Source of the DNA: an uncultured Parabacteroides sp.
GTDB lineage: Bacteria > Bacteroidota > Bacteroidia > Bacteroidales > Tannerellaceae
DNA length: 41,865 bases
Reading direction: 5' to 3'
NCBI GenBank assembly: GCA_900552465.1
Contig: URZO01000028.1
Location: forward strand, 1 to 41,865
The notes beneath the pieces are model-generated. The model did no database searches and was not told the DNA's origin. It worked only from the letters and a program-made list of their open reading frames with translations. Made by a program: the position numbers and the translations under genes. This document shows positions 1 to 7,727 of this stretch, piece after piece (position 1 is the first letter of the stretch; every line of letters begins with the position of its first letter).

Positions 1-36
1 ATTTTCTTTGATAGACAGAAAGATAACACACCCCTT

Positions 37-56
37 ATCCCCTCTCGAGAGGGGAT
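37..56. repeat. 20-bp perfect palindrome downstream of fumC
   Basis: Positions 37-56 read ATCCCCTCTCGAGAGGGGAT, a perfect palindrome. It lies about 60 bp past the fumC stop on the side where fumC transcription ends, but no T-run follows, so it is not a classic intrinsic terminator. The same TCCCCTCT/AGAGGGGA arms recur at 24147-24165, which suggests a dispersed intergenic repeat family. Confidence 0.6.
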
Positions 57-116
57 ACAGATACTCCCGACGCTATAATCACAAATACAAAACACGCCCA
101 TAAATCAGCATTTATA

Positions 117-1529
117 TCATTCCGGGAATGTCTCCAGCTTGCCAACCATCTTCGACGGATCCACCCATTCGTCAAACTCTTCGGCCGTCAGCAGCCCCGA
201 CTCGACAGCAGCCTGTTTCAAGGTTTTATTCTCCTTGAAGGCTTTCTGGGCGATGGAGGCGGCTTTGTAATAACCGATCTTCGGGTTCAGGGCGGTGACC
301 AGCATCAGCGAATCGTCGAGATGCTTCTTTATGTTCTCCTTCACCGGTTCGATACCGACGGCGCAACGGTCGTTAAAGCTGACACAGCCTTCGCCTATCA
401 GCCGGGCACTGTGCAGGAAGTTATAAATAATCATCGGCTTGAACACATTCAGTTCGAACTGCCCGCTCGCACCACCGACCGAGATTGCCACATCGTTTCC
501 CATCACCTGGGCGGCAATCATCGTCAAGGCCTCGCACTGCGTAGGGTTCACTTTTCCCGGCATAATGGAAGAGCCCGGCTCGTTCTCCGGCAGATGAATC
601 TCACCAATACCGGCACGCGGTCCCGAACTCAACATACGGATGTCATTCGCAATCTTCATCAGGCTGACAGCAACCTGCTTCAAGGCACCATGCACCTCCA
701 CGATCGCGTCGTGCGAAGCAAGCGCCTCGAACTTATTCGGCGCCTTCACAAACGGTTGTCCCGTCATCTCCGAAACCCGCTTCGACACGCATTCGTCAAA
801 GTTAGGAGGTGTATTGATACCCGTTCCGACTGCCGTCCCTCCGATCGCCAGTTCCGCCAAATGCGGGAGAGCGTTTTTAATCGCCCGTATGCCATGTTCC
901 AACTGGGAGGCATAACCACTGAACTCCTGGCCCAATGTCAGCGGGGTCGCATCCATAAAGTGCGTACGTCCGATCTTGACGACAGGCATAAAGTCGCGAC
1001 TTTTCTTCCGGAGCGTCTTGAGCAGCTTCTCCAGGCCGGGAAGGGTGACTTCTTTCACCATGATATAGGCGGCGATATGCATAGCCGTCGGAAACGTATC
1101 GTTCGAGGACTGCGACTTGTTCACATCGTCATTGGGAAGCAGCACTTTTTCCTTATCCGTCAGTTTGCCACCGTTCAGGACATGGGCCCGATTGGCAATT
1201 ACCTCGTTCACGTTCATATTGGTCTGCGTGCCGCTACCGGTTTGCCAGACGACCAACGGGAACTGGTCGTCGAGCTTGCCCGCCAATATCTCGTCGCAGA
1301 CACGCCCGATCAGTTCGCACTTCTCAGCCGATAAAACGCCCGCGTCCTTGTTTGCCAGAGCCGCTGCCTTCTTCAGGTAAGCGAATCCGCGTATCACCTC
1401 GATCGGCATGCGGTTAATATCCCGGGCAATCTTGAAATTGTCCACACTGCGCTGTGTCTGCGCGCCATAATAGGCATCGATGGGGACTTTTACCTCCCCC
1501 ATCGTGTCTTTCTCTATCCGATATTCCAT
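117..1529 (-). CDS. fumC: Class II fumarate hydratase (fumarase C)
   Basis: Catalyses the reversible hydration of fumarate to L-malate in the cytoplasm (TCA cycle and the reductive fumarate branch of Bacteroidetes). The protein is 470 residues, normal for the iron-independent homotetrameric class II enzyme. The superfamily signature GSSIMPGKVNP is at residues 319-329, with the mobile catalytic serine in it. GRTHFMDATPLTLGQE around residue 188 holds the conserved His190, and TGSGTQTNMNVNEV around residue 97 and QSSNDTFPTA around 140 are the other substrate-binding blocks. It starts only 12 bp after the stop of the upstream MATE gene on the same strand, so the two are probably co-transcribed. 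The family includes aspartase and argininosuccinate lyase, but the motifs fit fumarase best. Confidence 0.97.
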   Translation of the reverse strand: MEYRIEKDTMGEVKVPIDAYYGAQTQRSVDNFKIARDINRMPIEVIRGFAYLKKAAALANKDAGVLSAEKCELIGRVCDEILAGKLDDQFPLVVWQTGSGTQTNMNVNEVIANRAHVLNGGKLTDKEKVLLPNDDVNKSQSSNDTFPTAMHIAAYIMVKEVTLPGLEKLLKTLRKKSRDFMPVVKIGRTHFMDATPLTLGQEFSGYASQLEHGIRAIKNALPHLAELAIGGTAVGTGINTPPNFDECVSKRVSEMTGQPFVKAPNKFEALASHDAIVEVHGALKQVAVSLMKIANDIRMLSSGPRAGIGEIHLPENEPGSSIMPGKVNPTQCEALTMIAAQVMGNDVAISVGGASGQFELNVFKPMIIYNFLHSARLIGEGCVSFNDRCAVGIEPVKENIKKHLDDSLMLVTALNPKIGYYKAASIAQKAFKENKTLKQAAVESGLLTAEEFDEWVDPSKMVGKLETFPE

Positions 1530-1541
1530 AAAAAGTTCATT

Positions 1542-2885
1542 TTAATTATCTTCTTTATATAGAACCGGACTCAGATTGAATTGTTTATACTCCTTTCTTA
1601 TATATGAATAAGAAAGGATAAAGAGCAATAACACATGCACATGGTCCGCAGTCCAATAAACCGCCAACGGCATCCCCGGAAAGCCGGACAACAGCAACAG
1701 ATACCCGACATAGCCGGCAATTGTAACCAACTGGAAAGCAAAAGCCGTCCGGGTATGCCCCGTTCCGATCACCGCATTGCAGTAAATATAGCCGGGAATC
1801 GCCAGGAAATAATTCGTCAACATCACCAGATAAGGCCAGAAAGCCCCGTCAACCAAAGACACCTCGTTCGTATAAACACCCAATACGACAGTGGGAAAAA
1901 GCAGAGCCAGCAACACAAACGGCGTCCCGATCCCATAGCTCAACCACATTACTTTCCGGCAGAGCGACATCACCCGCCCCCGTTCTCCGGCCCCGATCAG
2001 GTTACTGACCAGCGCACTCGTCGTCGTCGCAAACGAGTTCATGATAACAAAGAATATGGTAAAGACATTCCGGATGATGTTGGCAATCGCCAACTGGCTC
2101 TCCCCCAAATGCTCGATGACCACAAAGAAATAGAACCAGGGAATCACACAAACAAAAGAGCGCACCATCGTCCACACCGACAAACGGAACAACTGCCGCA
2201 AGAGGGCGAAACGAAACACAGGCTTCAGACCGAACCGCTTCCAGTCCACCTTCTTCCAAACATACACACTAAAGAACAACAGCGAGAATCCCTCCGCCAG
2301 CGAAGAGGCGATCGCCGCCCCCGAAATCCCCAATGCCGGAAACCCGAAACGGCCGAAGATCAGGATATAGTTGAGCACCACATTCACCAGTACCATCAAC
2401 ACCGAGTTCACAATCAACACCTTCGTCTTCGTAATCCCGACAAAGAAAGAACGGAACGCCAATACCGGGAATGCAAAGAACAGCCCGTAGTTACGCCACC
2501 GGACATAATCGACAACCGCCTGCCAGACAGCATCGGATGCAATCATCCGGCGAAGCAGGAAAGGAGAAAGAAATTCGGACAGCAGGCATAAAGCCAATGC
2601 CAGTGCCAGCAGGAAATACTGTCCCTGCCAGAACACTTCGCCCGTTTCAGACAGCCGTCCCTCGCCATTCTTCCGTGCGACAAGTACCTGTATGCCCAAC
2701 CCGAAGCCAAAGCCCAGCATATAAATCGCCAGATAATACATACACGCCAGAGCCGAAGCTCCTAACTCAACCTTACCTACCCGTCCCAGGCACACGGCGT
2801 CTGTCATGTTAATCAATTGTTCCATCAGCAGGCTCATCATCACCGGATAGTTGATGAGCCAGATTTGTTTATAAGAAAAGTTCAT
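1542..2885 (-). CDS. MATE family multidrug/toxin efflux transporter
   Basis: A 447-residue, very hydrophobic inner-membrane protein with about 12 predicted helices in two halves, the length and topology of the MATE family, which exports cationic drugs or metabolites in exchange for Na+ or H+. The N-terminus (MNFSYKQIWLINYPVMMSLL, then NMTDAVCLGRVG around residue 27) matches the MATE first-helix region. A second matching block lies after the mid-protein loop. The substrate cannot be deduced. A candidate -7 promoter box lies about 220 bp upstream at 3102-3109, and fumC follows 12 bp downstream. The pairing of an exporter with fumarase may be simple read-through rather than a functional link. 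Confidence 0.92.
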   Translation of the reverse strand: MNFSYKQIWLINYPVMMSLLMEQLINMTDAVCLGRVGKVELGASALACMYYLAIYMLGFGFGLGIQVLVARKNGEGRLSETGEVFWQGQYFLLALALALCLLSEFLSPFLLRRMIASDAVWQAVVDYVRWRNYGLFFAFPVLAFRSFFVGITKTKVLIVNSVLMVLVNVVLNYILIFGRFGFPALGISGAAIASSLAEGFSLLFFSVYVWKKVDWKRFGLKPVFRFALLRQLFRLSVWTMVRSFVCVIPWFYFFVVIEHLGESQLAIANIIRNVFTIFFVIMNSFATTTSALVSNLIGAGERGRVMSLCRKVMWLSYGIGTPFVLLALLFPTVVLGVYTNEVSLVDGAFWPYLVMLTNYFLAIPGYIYCNAVIGTGHTRTAFAFQLVTIAGYVGYLLLLSGFPGMPLAVYWTADHVHVLLLFILSYSYIRKEYKQFNLSPVLYKEDN

Positions 2886-3000
2886 AATTCAACTTAAAGG
2901 ATGCGTCCGGACACACCTCCGCAAGGGAAGGCATCCCGACTAATGAATAAATATAATTGTATAGAAATTCGTACCCTGTATATGTATAGGATAGCGTGCA

Positions 3001-3027
3001 AACAGGCAGGAAATATCTTTGCCTGTT
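3001..3027. promoter_or_regulatory. Inverted repeat overlapping a -7-like box
   Basis: AACAGGCA (3001-3008) and TGCCTGTT (3020-3027) form an 8-bp inverted repeat. TATCTTTG at 3014-3021 between and overlapping them matches the Bacteroidetes -7 box on the plus strand. No credible plus-strand gene follows, so this may be an operator in the long MATE leader or a chance match. Confidence 0.3.
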
Positions 3028-3101
3028 ATGTCAGTGTGGAGACGCTATATACAGAGTTGGTGTTTCATAAGTTGAATCAATTCGTTTTACAGTTCACAAG
3101 G

Positions 3102-3109
3102 CAAATGTA
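3102..3109 (-). promoter_or_regulatory. Candidate -7 promoter box for MATE-fumC
   Basis: CAAATGTA on the plus strand reads TACATTTG on the minus strand, matching TAnnTTTG. It would start transcription near 3095 and give a leader of about 210 nt before the MATE start. No well-placed -33 TTTG is visible. Confidence 0.4.
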
Positions 3110-3149
3110 AAACTTTTCCGGGAACAATATCCCTCCGGCGGCAGAATTA

Positions 3150-3416
3150 TTACGGTTTATATTTCTCCGCCCATTCGAGGACCGTCGGGCTTTTCACCTC
3201 CACGCCATACTCCTGTGCTTTTAATAGAATCCGGTAAGCCAGGAGAGGCTTGTCCGTTTCGGAGGCGTAGCGGAAATAGGCTTCTGCCGCCCGGACGTGG
3301 GCCGCATCGGGCATCGGGAACTCACGGGTTTCGGGAATGCCGAAATCCGAAGAAGGGAGCAAGTCCCTTTCTTCGGTTGTCAGTTTATCGCTAAGATGTC
3401 TGCTTGTCGTTTTCAT
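3150..3416 (-). CDS. Small hypothetical protein (88 aa)
   Basis: An 88-residue soluble, charged protein with no signal peptide or membrane span. I do not firmly recognise it. The segment FPMPDAAHVRAAEAYFRYA (residues 34-52) resembles the 'P-x-P-D-x-x-H-x-R-x-A' motif of small DUF6582-like proteins found in phages and bacteria, but the match is only by eye. It lies alone between the MATE and VOC genes, all on the minus strand, with about 100 bp to the VOC gene, so it may share a transcript with it. Codon use resembles its neighbours and the reading frame is intact, which supports a real gene. Confidence 0.7.
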   Translation of the reverse strand: MKTTSRHLSDKLTTEERDLLPSSDFGIPETREFPMPDAAHVRAAEAYFRYASETDKPLLAYRILLKAQEYGVEVKSPTVLEWAEKYKP

Positions 3417-3519
3417 AATCGTCTGCGTTTAAATAAAGATGCTATGTAAACAACCAACCCGGCAAAAGGCTCAGCGATTCTGGGATAATCAAGAAAAAAC
3501 AAGAATTATTAACGGCAGC

Positions 3520-3888
3520 TTACCGGTCGGAATAAAGCCCGAGACGATTACCCTCGCAATCCATAAACAGGGAGAAGTAGCCGCATCCCTCCGCCTCGAT
3601 CTTCGTCTTTGGCCGCACAATCCTACCGCCATTCTCGCATATCCGCTCCAAGGCACTCTCCATATCTTCCACATGAAAATGGATCAACACGCCATTATCA
3701 GAGGGAAGAAAGTCAGAGGCATAAGAGACTGCACCCGTCATCTCCCCATCTTCTTCCGGAAAGAATGCCATTTTCTCTTCATCGCACTCGAAGACGCCGA
3801 GCTTCAGGTTTAACACTGTTTCATAGAACTTGACCGCCCGGTTAAAATCGACAGACGGAATCTCAAAGAAAGATACTAACCTTTTCAT
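3520..3888 (-). CDS. VOC-family (glyoxalase/bleomycin-resistance fold) protein
   Basis: A 122-residue single-module vicinal-oxygen-chelate protein. The N-terminal beta-alpha unit reads LVSFFEIPSVDFNRAVKFYE, and the second unit contains GVLIHFHVEDMESALERI and ends in FMDCEGNRLGLYSD, the standard VOC closing strand with its glutamate-like metal position replaced by the N-R-L-G-L-Y pattern. Members are metal-dependent lyases, dioxygenases, isomerases or binding proteins; substrate cannot be read from sequence. A good -7 box (TACCTTTG on the minus strand, 3930-3937) sits 42 bp upstream, so it has its own promoter. The AraC regulator just upstream is on the same strand and could control it. Confidence 0.88.
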   Translation of the reverse strand: MKRLVSFFEIPSVDFNRAVKFYETVLNLKLGVFECDEEKMAFFPEEDGEMTGAVSYASDFLPSDNGVLIHFHVEDMESALERICENGGRIVRPKTKIEAEGCGYFSLFMDCEGNRLGLYSDR

Positions 3889-3929
3889 GTTTCCTTTTTT
3901 TAGTTATTTATGCTTGTCAATTGACACGG

Positions 3930-3937
3930 CAAAGGTA
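3930..3937 (-). promoter_or_regulatory. -7 promoter box of the VOC gene
   Basis: CAAAGGTA on the plus strand is TACCTTTG on the minus strand, an exact TAnnTTTG match. Transcription would start near 3923, giving a leader of about 35 nt to the ATG at 3888. Confidence 0.6.
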
Positions 3938-3986
3938 GAAAAGCGGACTGCCGGATACTTGTAAAAAAGGGACATTCACCAATCGG

Positions 3987-4802
3987 CTACTCTTCCGAAA
4001 AGTAATCGGAATAAGGCGGGCATACTGACAGGTATTCTTTGGGCGTATAGCCCGAGAAGATTTTGAACTCATTAATCAAGTGTGACTGGTCGGAATAACC
4101 GCATTCGTAGGCCAACTGCGAAAACAACATCTCCGGTGACGACTGCAAGACAAAAAGTGCATGCTGGAAACGGACAATCCGGAGGAAGTCTTTCGGGTTA
4201 ATACCAATATGTTCGGCAAACACACGCCTGAACTGTTTCGGGCTAAGGCAAGCGGCATCGCATAAATCCAGCAGGCGGGTTTCCCCTTTCAGCAAATCTA
4301 TCCGCCCGACAGCAGCCTGCATCCTCCGGAAGTTATAATCTTTCAAAGGATGCAGGCGCCTCAGCAGGAATTCTTCAATCAACCAGATAGCCGATCCGTC
4401 ACCTGTGGCATCCAGTACCCGGTCCTGTAAATCCTTCAAGTCCGGCTCTTCCGTATCAGCGAACACCACCGTCCTGTTCCCCAGTTCAAACATCGGCATC
4501 CTGAAGAATGCACTCGCACTATAGACATGGAAAACAACTGCAATGATCTTTATCTTGCCGGTCAGGCGGATATCCGAATAACCGATCGACTGTCCACACA
4601 GAAGTGCACAGTCCTGTACTCGTTCCATCCGTTCCAAAGAAGTGAGGATCGCCTCATCTCCCCGGTAGAAAAGCATCTGTATGTTGCCGCTCGGAATAAT
4701 CCGTTCGGAAGCATGCGTCACACAATCTGTTTCCAATATCCAATAATGCTTGACATAAGGAGCAAGCAACGGACAAGGGAGCTGAATACGAAATATTTCC
4801 AT
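3987..4802 (-). CDS. AraC-family transcriptional regulator
   Basis: A 271-residue regulator. The N-terminal half begins with the LPCPLLAPYVKHYWILE pattern (residues 8-24) typical of the DUF6597-type sensor domain found in many Bacteroidetes AraC proteins. The C-terminal part (about residues 165-262) carries two helix-turn-helix units: LLDLCDAACLSPKQFRRVF, then LAYECGYSDQSHLINEFK with the classical G-Y-x-D-Q-x-H recognition helix, and the family closing motif FSGYTPKEYL. The ligand is unknown. A TATATTTG box on the minus strand (4807-4814) lies only 5-12 bp before the ATG, which would make the mRNA nearly leaderless; the box may be a chance match. The VOC gene downstream is the nearest possible target. 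Confidence 0.9.
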   Translation of the reverse strand: MEIFRIQLPCPLLAPYVKHYWILETDCVTHASERIIPSGNIQMLFYRGDEAILTSLERMERVQDCALLCGQSIGYSDIRLTGKIKIIAVVFHVYSASAFFRMPMFELGNRTVVFADTEEPDLKDLQDRVLDATGDGSAIWLIEEFLLRRLHPLKDYNFRRMQAAVGRIDLLKGETRLLDLCDAACLSPKQFRRVFAEHIGINPKDFLRIVRFQHALFVLQSSPEMLFSQLAYECGYSDQSHLINEFKIFSGYTPKEYLSVCPPYSDYFSEE

Positions 4803-4846
4803 GTCGCAAATATAAGGAAATACTTTCGGAACAGACTAAAAACAAG

Positions 4847-5704
4847 CTACTGTATTGGAATACAGATTTCCGTCAGCAAATCTTCCGGCTCCGTCGTGCA
4901 CGGATCGTTCAGGTAGCGTTCGTAGCTCGGTTCGTCACGCAGGGTGCAACCCATCTCCGGCAACTTACGGGCATAGATGGTATCGTAGACGGCTTGCAGT
5001 TTGTCGTACGGGCCTTTATAAATGAAGCTGGCATAACGTCCTGCCGGAATCTGTTTCGCTCCGACTTCCCCCTTCGGCTGAATGGCTTCGGGCATCACCA
5101 TACAGACATCCGTGCGGAGCTTCTCTTCGGAAGTCACCTTCGGGTCATCGTGATAGATGCAAAGCGGACAAGGGTCGTTCACCGGCAGGTTCTGTTCGCG
5201 GGCAAAGGCATAAAGCCTCATCCACGTTCCACCGTAGTCATTCAACTGGTAGTTTCCCGTCAGGCGGATATAGATAACATCGCGGGCAGGGATTTCCTTC
5301 ACTTCGACCTCCAATTGCAGGTCGGGCCATATCTTTTCTGGTCTCATAATCGTGTACTCTTTATTGTTTCTGTATTCGTTAGGTGAAATAGAATAGAACT
5401 GCCTGAATGCTTTCGACAGGGAGGAGGGTGCACCGTATCCGATCCGGTAAGCGATATCGCCAATGGACATATCCGTGTAACGAAGCAGATGAGCTGCAGT
5501 CTCAATCCGTTTTCGCACAATGAACGCCCCTAACGGCTCTTCCAGGAACGCACTCATCACCCGATGAAAATGATACGGGGATAAATGCGACATTTCGGCC
5601 AGCCGGTTCAGGTCAATCTCGTCCCCTAAGTGATTATTGATATACTCAACCACCAGGTTCACCCGTTTCAGATACTCTTCTCTTGTCGTAGTTCTTTGTT
5701 GCAT
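4847..5704 (-). CDS. AraC-type regulator with GyrI-like effector-binding domain
   Basis: About 285 residues. The N-terminal AraC DNA-binding domain has helix-turn-helix 1 at IDLNRLAEMSHLSPYHFHRV and helix-turn-helix 2 at IGDIAYRIGYGAPSSLSKAF, closing with FYSISPNEYR. A linker leads to a C-terminal GyrI/BmrR-type domain (KEIPARDVIYIRLTGNY onward to the end) that usually binds small hydrophobic cations or other effectors. The frame is open to a TTG at 5728, but that TTG lies inside the -7 box TACCTTTG (minus strand, 5726-5733), so I place the start at the ATG at 5704, which has AAAAGA just upstream. It is divergent from the alkyltransferase gene, which may be its target. Confidence 0.9.
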   Translation of the reverse strand: MQQRTTTREEYLKRVNLVVEYINNHLGDEIDLNRLAEMSHLSPYHFHRVMSAFLEEPLGAFIVRKRIETAAHLLRYTDMSIGDIAYRIGYGAPSSLSKAFRQFYSISPNEYRNNKEYTIMRPEKIWPDLQLEVEVKEIPARDVIYIRLTGNYQLNDYGGTWMRLYAFAREQNLPVNDPCPLCIYHDDPKVTSEEKLRTDVCMVMPEAIQPKGEVGAKQIPAGRYASFIYKGPYDKLQAVYDTIYARKLPEMGCTLRDEPSYERYLNDPCTTEPEDLLTEICIPIQ

Positions 5705-5725
5705 ATTCTTTTCTGTTTTACTTCG

Positions 5726-5733
5726 CAAAGGTA
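5726..5733 (-). promoter_or_regulatory. -7 promoter box of the AraC-GyrI regulator
   Basis: CAAAGGTA on the plus strand is TACCTTTG on the minus strand, an exact TAnnTTTG. It rules out the upstream TTG as start codon and predicts a leader of about 15 nt before the ATG at 5704. Confidence 0.6.
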
Positions 5734-5817
5734 ACCAGCCTCCTGCCGGGGCACTTTTCCAATCTTGCTAACTTACAAATAATTCACCATTCATCATTCA
5801 TAATTAAAGAAGAATGT

Positions 5818-5825
5818 TAGCTTTG
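5818..5825 (+). promoter_or_regulatory. -7 promoter box of the alkyltransferase gene
   Basis: TAGCTTTG at 5818-5825 matches TAnnTTTG exactly. Transcription would begin near 5832, downstream of the in-frame ATG at 5814, so the translation start must be the ATG at 5850. No clear -33 element is seen. Confidence 0.55.
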
Positions 5826-5849
5826 CAAGCAGAATCAAACTATATCATT

Positions 5850-6413
5850 ATGACTTACATACATTTAAACAGCCGTTCGTTCCGCATCGAAAGAATGGCT
5901 CCTGAAGAATATAAAGACGGAGGGAGAAACCTCGTCATCCGCTACCGTTACACCAGCGGAGAGTTCGGAGAGATGCTGCTGGCCCGTACCGGAAAAGGAA
6001 TTTGCTATGCCGCCTTCGATGACGACCGCAAGCAGGCCATAAGCGAATTGCAAGCAATTTTCCCAAATGCTACTTACCGGGAAGAGACGGGAGAAGGGAA
6101 AGAAGAATGCGCCTCCGGCCCGATTCCTTTACATGTAAAGGGAACTGATTTCCAGATACAGGTCTGGGAAGAATTGCTTAAGGTTCTCACCGGCACACTC
6201 ACCACCTATTCCGCCATCGCCAACCGCATAGGACGACCGAAAGCCTGCCGCGCCGTCGGTTCGGCGGTAGGAGCCAATCCGGTCTCTTTGTTTATACCGT
6301 GCCATAGAGTCATACGTTCCACCGGAGAATACGGAGAATATCATTGGGGAAGCGAGAGAAAGAGGAAGATGATTGAGTGGGAAAAGGGTAATGCATTCTG
6401 TAAAGACCTTTAG
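5850..6413 (+). CDS. Methylated-DNA--[protein]-cysteine S-methyltransferase (MGMT/Ada-C type)
   Basis: A 187-residue cytoplasmic suicide repair enzyme that transfers methyl groups from O6-methylguanine in DNA to its own cysteine. The active site IPCHRVI is at residues 149-155 with acceptor Cys151. Upstream, TTYSAIANRIGRPKACRAVG forms the DNA-binding helix-turn-helix with the arginine finger (R in KACRAVG). The N-terminal domain starts around residue 5. The frame is open from an ATG at 5814, but that lies before the predicted transcription start, so 5850 is preferred. It is divergent from an AraC-GyrI regulator, an arrangement reminiscent of split Ada systems, though that regulator lacks the Ada metal-binding domain. 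Confidence 0.93.
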   Translation: MTYIHLNSRSFRIERMAPEEYKDGGRNLVIRYRYTSGEFGEMLLARTGKGICYAAFDDDRKQAISELQAIFPNATYREETGEGKEECASGPIPLHVKGTDFQIQVWEELLKVLTGTLTTYSAIANRIGRPKACRAVGSAVGANPVSLFIPCHRVIRSTGEYGEYHWGSERKRKMIEWEKGNAFCKDL

Positions 6414-6428
6414 TATGCCATGTGCCGC

Positions 6429-6621
6429 AGGCTCTCTTTTGCCGTTGATTTCAATCAACGGATAGAAGATTCTCCCGGCTTTGCCGGTTCCTCTGTGGGA
6501 TTTATCCCCCTTTAAGAATCCTTTTAATACAATCTATCAAAGGGGCTGAAGCCCACAGAGGAAGAGGCGATGCCTCCAGTCACTAAAACCGTCAGCTGAA
6601 GCAGACGGCAAAAGAGAGCCT
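6429..6621. repeat. Branched palindromic intergenic element (REP/MITE-like, about 190 bp)
   Basis: It fills the gap between two convergent genes. Outer arms GGCTCTCTTTTGCCGT (6430-6445) and its exact complement (6605-6620) extend by one more pair to 6429/6621. Inside are CCTCTGTGGG (6490-6499) with its complement at 6552-6561, and CCCCTTT (6507-6513) with AAAGGGG (6539-6545). Each side also carries local hairpins: CCGTTGAT/ATCAACGG around 6442-6461 and CCGGC/GCCGG at 6475-6487 on the left, GAGGC/GCCTC at 6564-6576 and CCGTC/GACGG at 6590-6609 on the right. The element could act as a bidirectional terminator, and its mirrored design suggests a mobile or REP-like family. No coding potential. 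Confidence 0.75.
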
Positions 6622-6636
6622 TTGGCTGAAATATCT

Positions 6637-7665
6637 TTATTGCTGCGCCAGCCATTCCTTTACCGCATCGACCAGCACCTGGTTCTCGGCAGTGGTCTGG
6701 GTAGAGACACGGATATAGGTTTCATCGAGGCCGCGAAAGTTGGAAGCGTCGCGGATCAGTATGCCGTGGTTCTCCCACAAATACTGTTTCAATGCGGCGG
6801 CAGTACCTTTCTTCAGGCGGACCAGGAAGAAGGTGGTGGAAGTGGGTTGCACTTCGAGGCCGTCCAATTTATTCAACTGATAGATTAGTTCGGCTGTCTC
6901 GCGCTGCCATTTGCGAATAGGCAAGGTGAACTGCGCCGGGTGGATCAGGATATATTTGCTTGCCTCGATAGCGATCGCATTGACCGACCAGGGAATGATG
7001 TATTTATTAATCTCTTCCGTCTTCTCGGGAGAGGCAATCAGGTAACCGATGCGCAGCCCCGGAATGTTGTAGGCTTTCGAGATGGACTGCACCAGGATCA
7101 GGTTCGGATGATTCTTGACATCCGAAGGCTTCAGCATATCTTCAGTCGTAAAGGCGACGTATGCCTGGTCGATGATAAAAGTAGTCTGCCGGTTGGCAGC
7201 GATCAGAGCCAGCAGTTCGGTACGGTGTATCAGCTTGCCGTCCGGATTGTTCGGGTTGCATATCCAGCAGAAATCCTGTCCTTCGAGCGAGAGTTCGGAC
7301 AGATCGTCCGAAGTCGGGAAGAAACTGATCTCATGTCCGTGCAGGCGGCAGGCATCTTCATATTCGGAGAAAGAGGGGATCGCAATCATCGACTTCGCCC
7401 CCTTCCAGGCTTGCGCCAGGAGATAGAAAGCCGTGATCGAGCCGTTTGTTACGACAATATTATTCTCTTTCATCTCATACCGACGGGCCAGTAACCGCTT
7501 CAGGGTGCCGGCATCCGGTTCCGGATAGCGTGTCAGTTTATCAAACTGCTCATTCAAATGATCTTTGAGCTTTTCCAGGTTAGCACCATGCCAGACGTTT
7601 GAACTGAAGTTTATCTTTACTTCGTTCTGCGAATTATAGAAATCATCACCGTGTCCGAATAGCAT
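6637..7665 (-). CDS. PLP-dependent class I/II aminotransferase (HisC/CobD-like)
   Basis: A 342-residue fold-type I PLP enzyme. The internal-aldimine lysine is K197 in SISKAYNIPGLRIGYL, the loop CNPNNPDGK is at residues 136-144, and D166 in FIIDQAYVAF should contact the pyridine nitrogen. The short N-terminus beginning MLFGHGDDFY and the overall size resemble Bacteroidetes threonine-phosphate decarboxylase (CobD), which makes the aminopropanol linker precursor for cobamide synthesis, and histidinol-phosphate aminotransferase (HisC). No cob or his gene is in the window, so the substrate is open. A -7 box (TATCTTTG on the minus strand, 7709-7716) gives it its own promoter. Confidence 0.85.
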   Translation of the reverse strand: MLFGHGDDFYNSQNEVKINFSSNVWHGANLEKLKDHLNEQFDKLTRYPEPDAGTLKRLLARRYEMKENNIVVTNGSITAFYLLAQAWKGAKSMIAIPSFSEYEDACRLHGHEISFFPTSDDLSELSLEGQDFCWICNPNNPDGKLIHRTELLALIAANRQTTFIIDQAYVAFTTEDMLKPSDVKNHPNLILVQSISKAYNIPGLRIGYLIASPEKTEEINKYIIPWSVNAIAIEASKYILIHPAQFTLPIRKWQRETAELIYQLNKLDGLEVQPTSTTFFLVRLKKGTAAALKQYLWENHGILIRDASNFRGLDETYIRVSTQTTAENQVLVDAVKEWLAQQ

Positions 7666-7708
7666 ACAATATCTGTTTTTAGTAAATAATTATCGTGTAA
7701 TAGAGAGG

Positions 7709-7716
7709 CAAAGATA
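7709..7716 (-). promoter_or_regulatory. -7 promoter box of the PLP enzyme gene
   Basis: CAAAGATA on the plus strand is TATCTTTG on the minus strand, an exact TAnnTTTG match 44 bp before the ATG at 7665 and just past the stop of the GH3 gene at 7728. Confidence 0.55.
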
Positions 7717-7727
7717 CGACTTTTGTT

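Noticed and set aside
321..1334. 337-residue plus-strand open frame antisense to fumC
   Set aside because: Composition is Arg/His/Leu-rich, as expected for an antisense shadow.
2901..3110. 69-residue plus-strand frame after the MATE gene
   Set aside because: Overlaps promoter-like sequence and a probable MATE leader, with no ribosome-binding site and odd composition.
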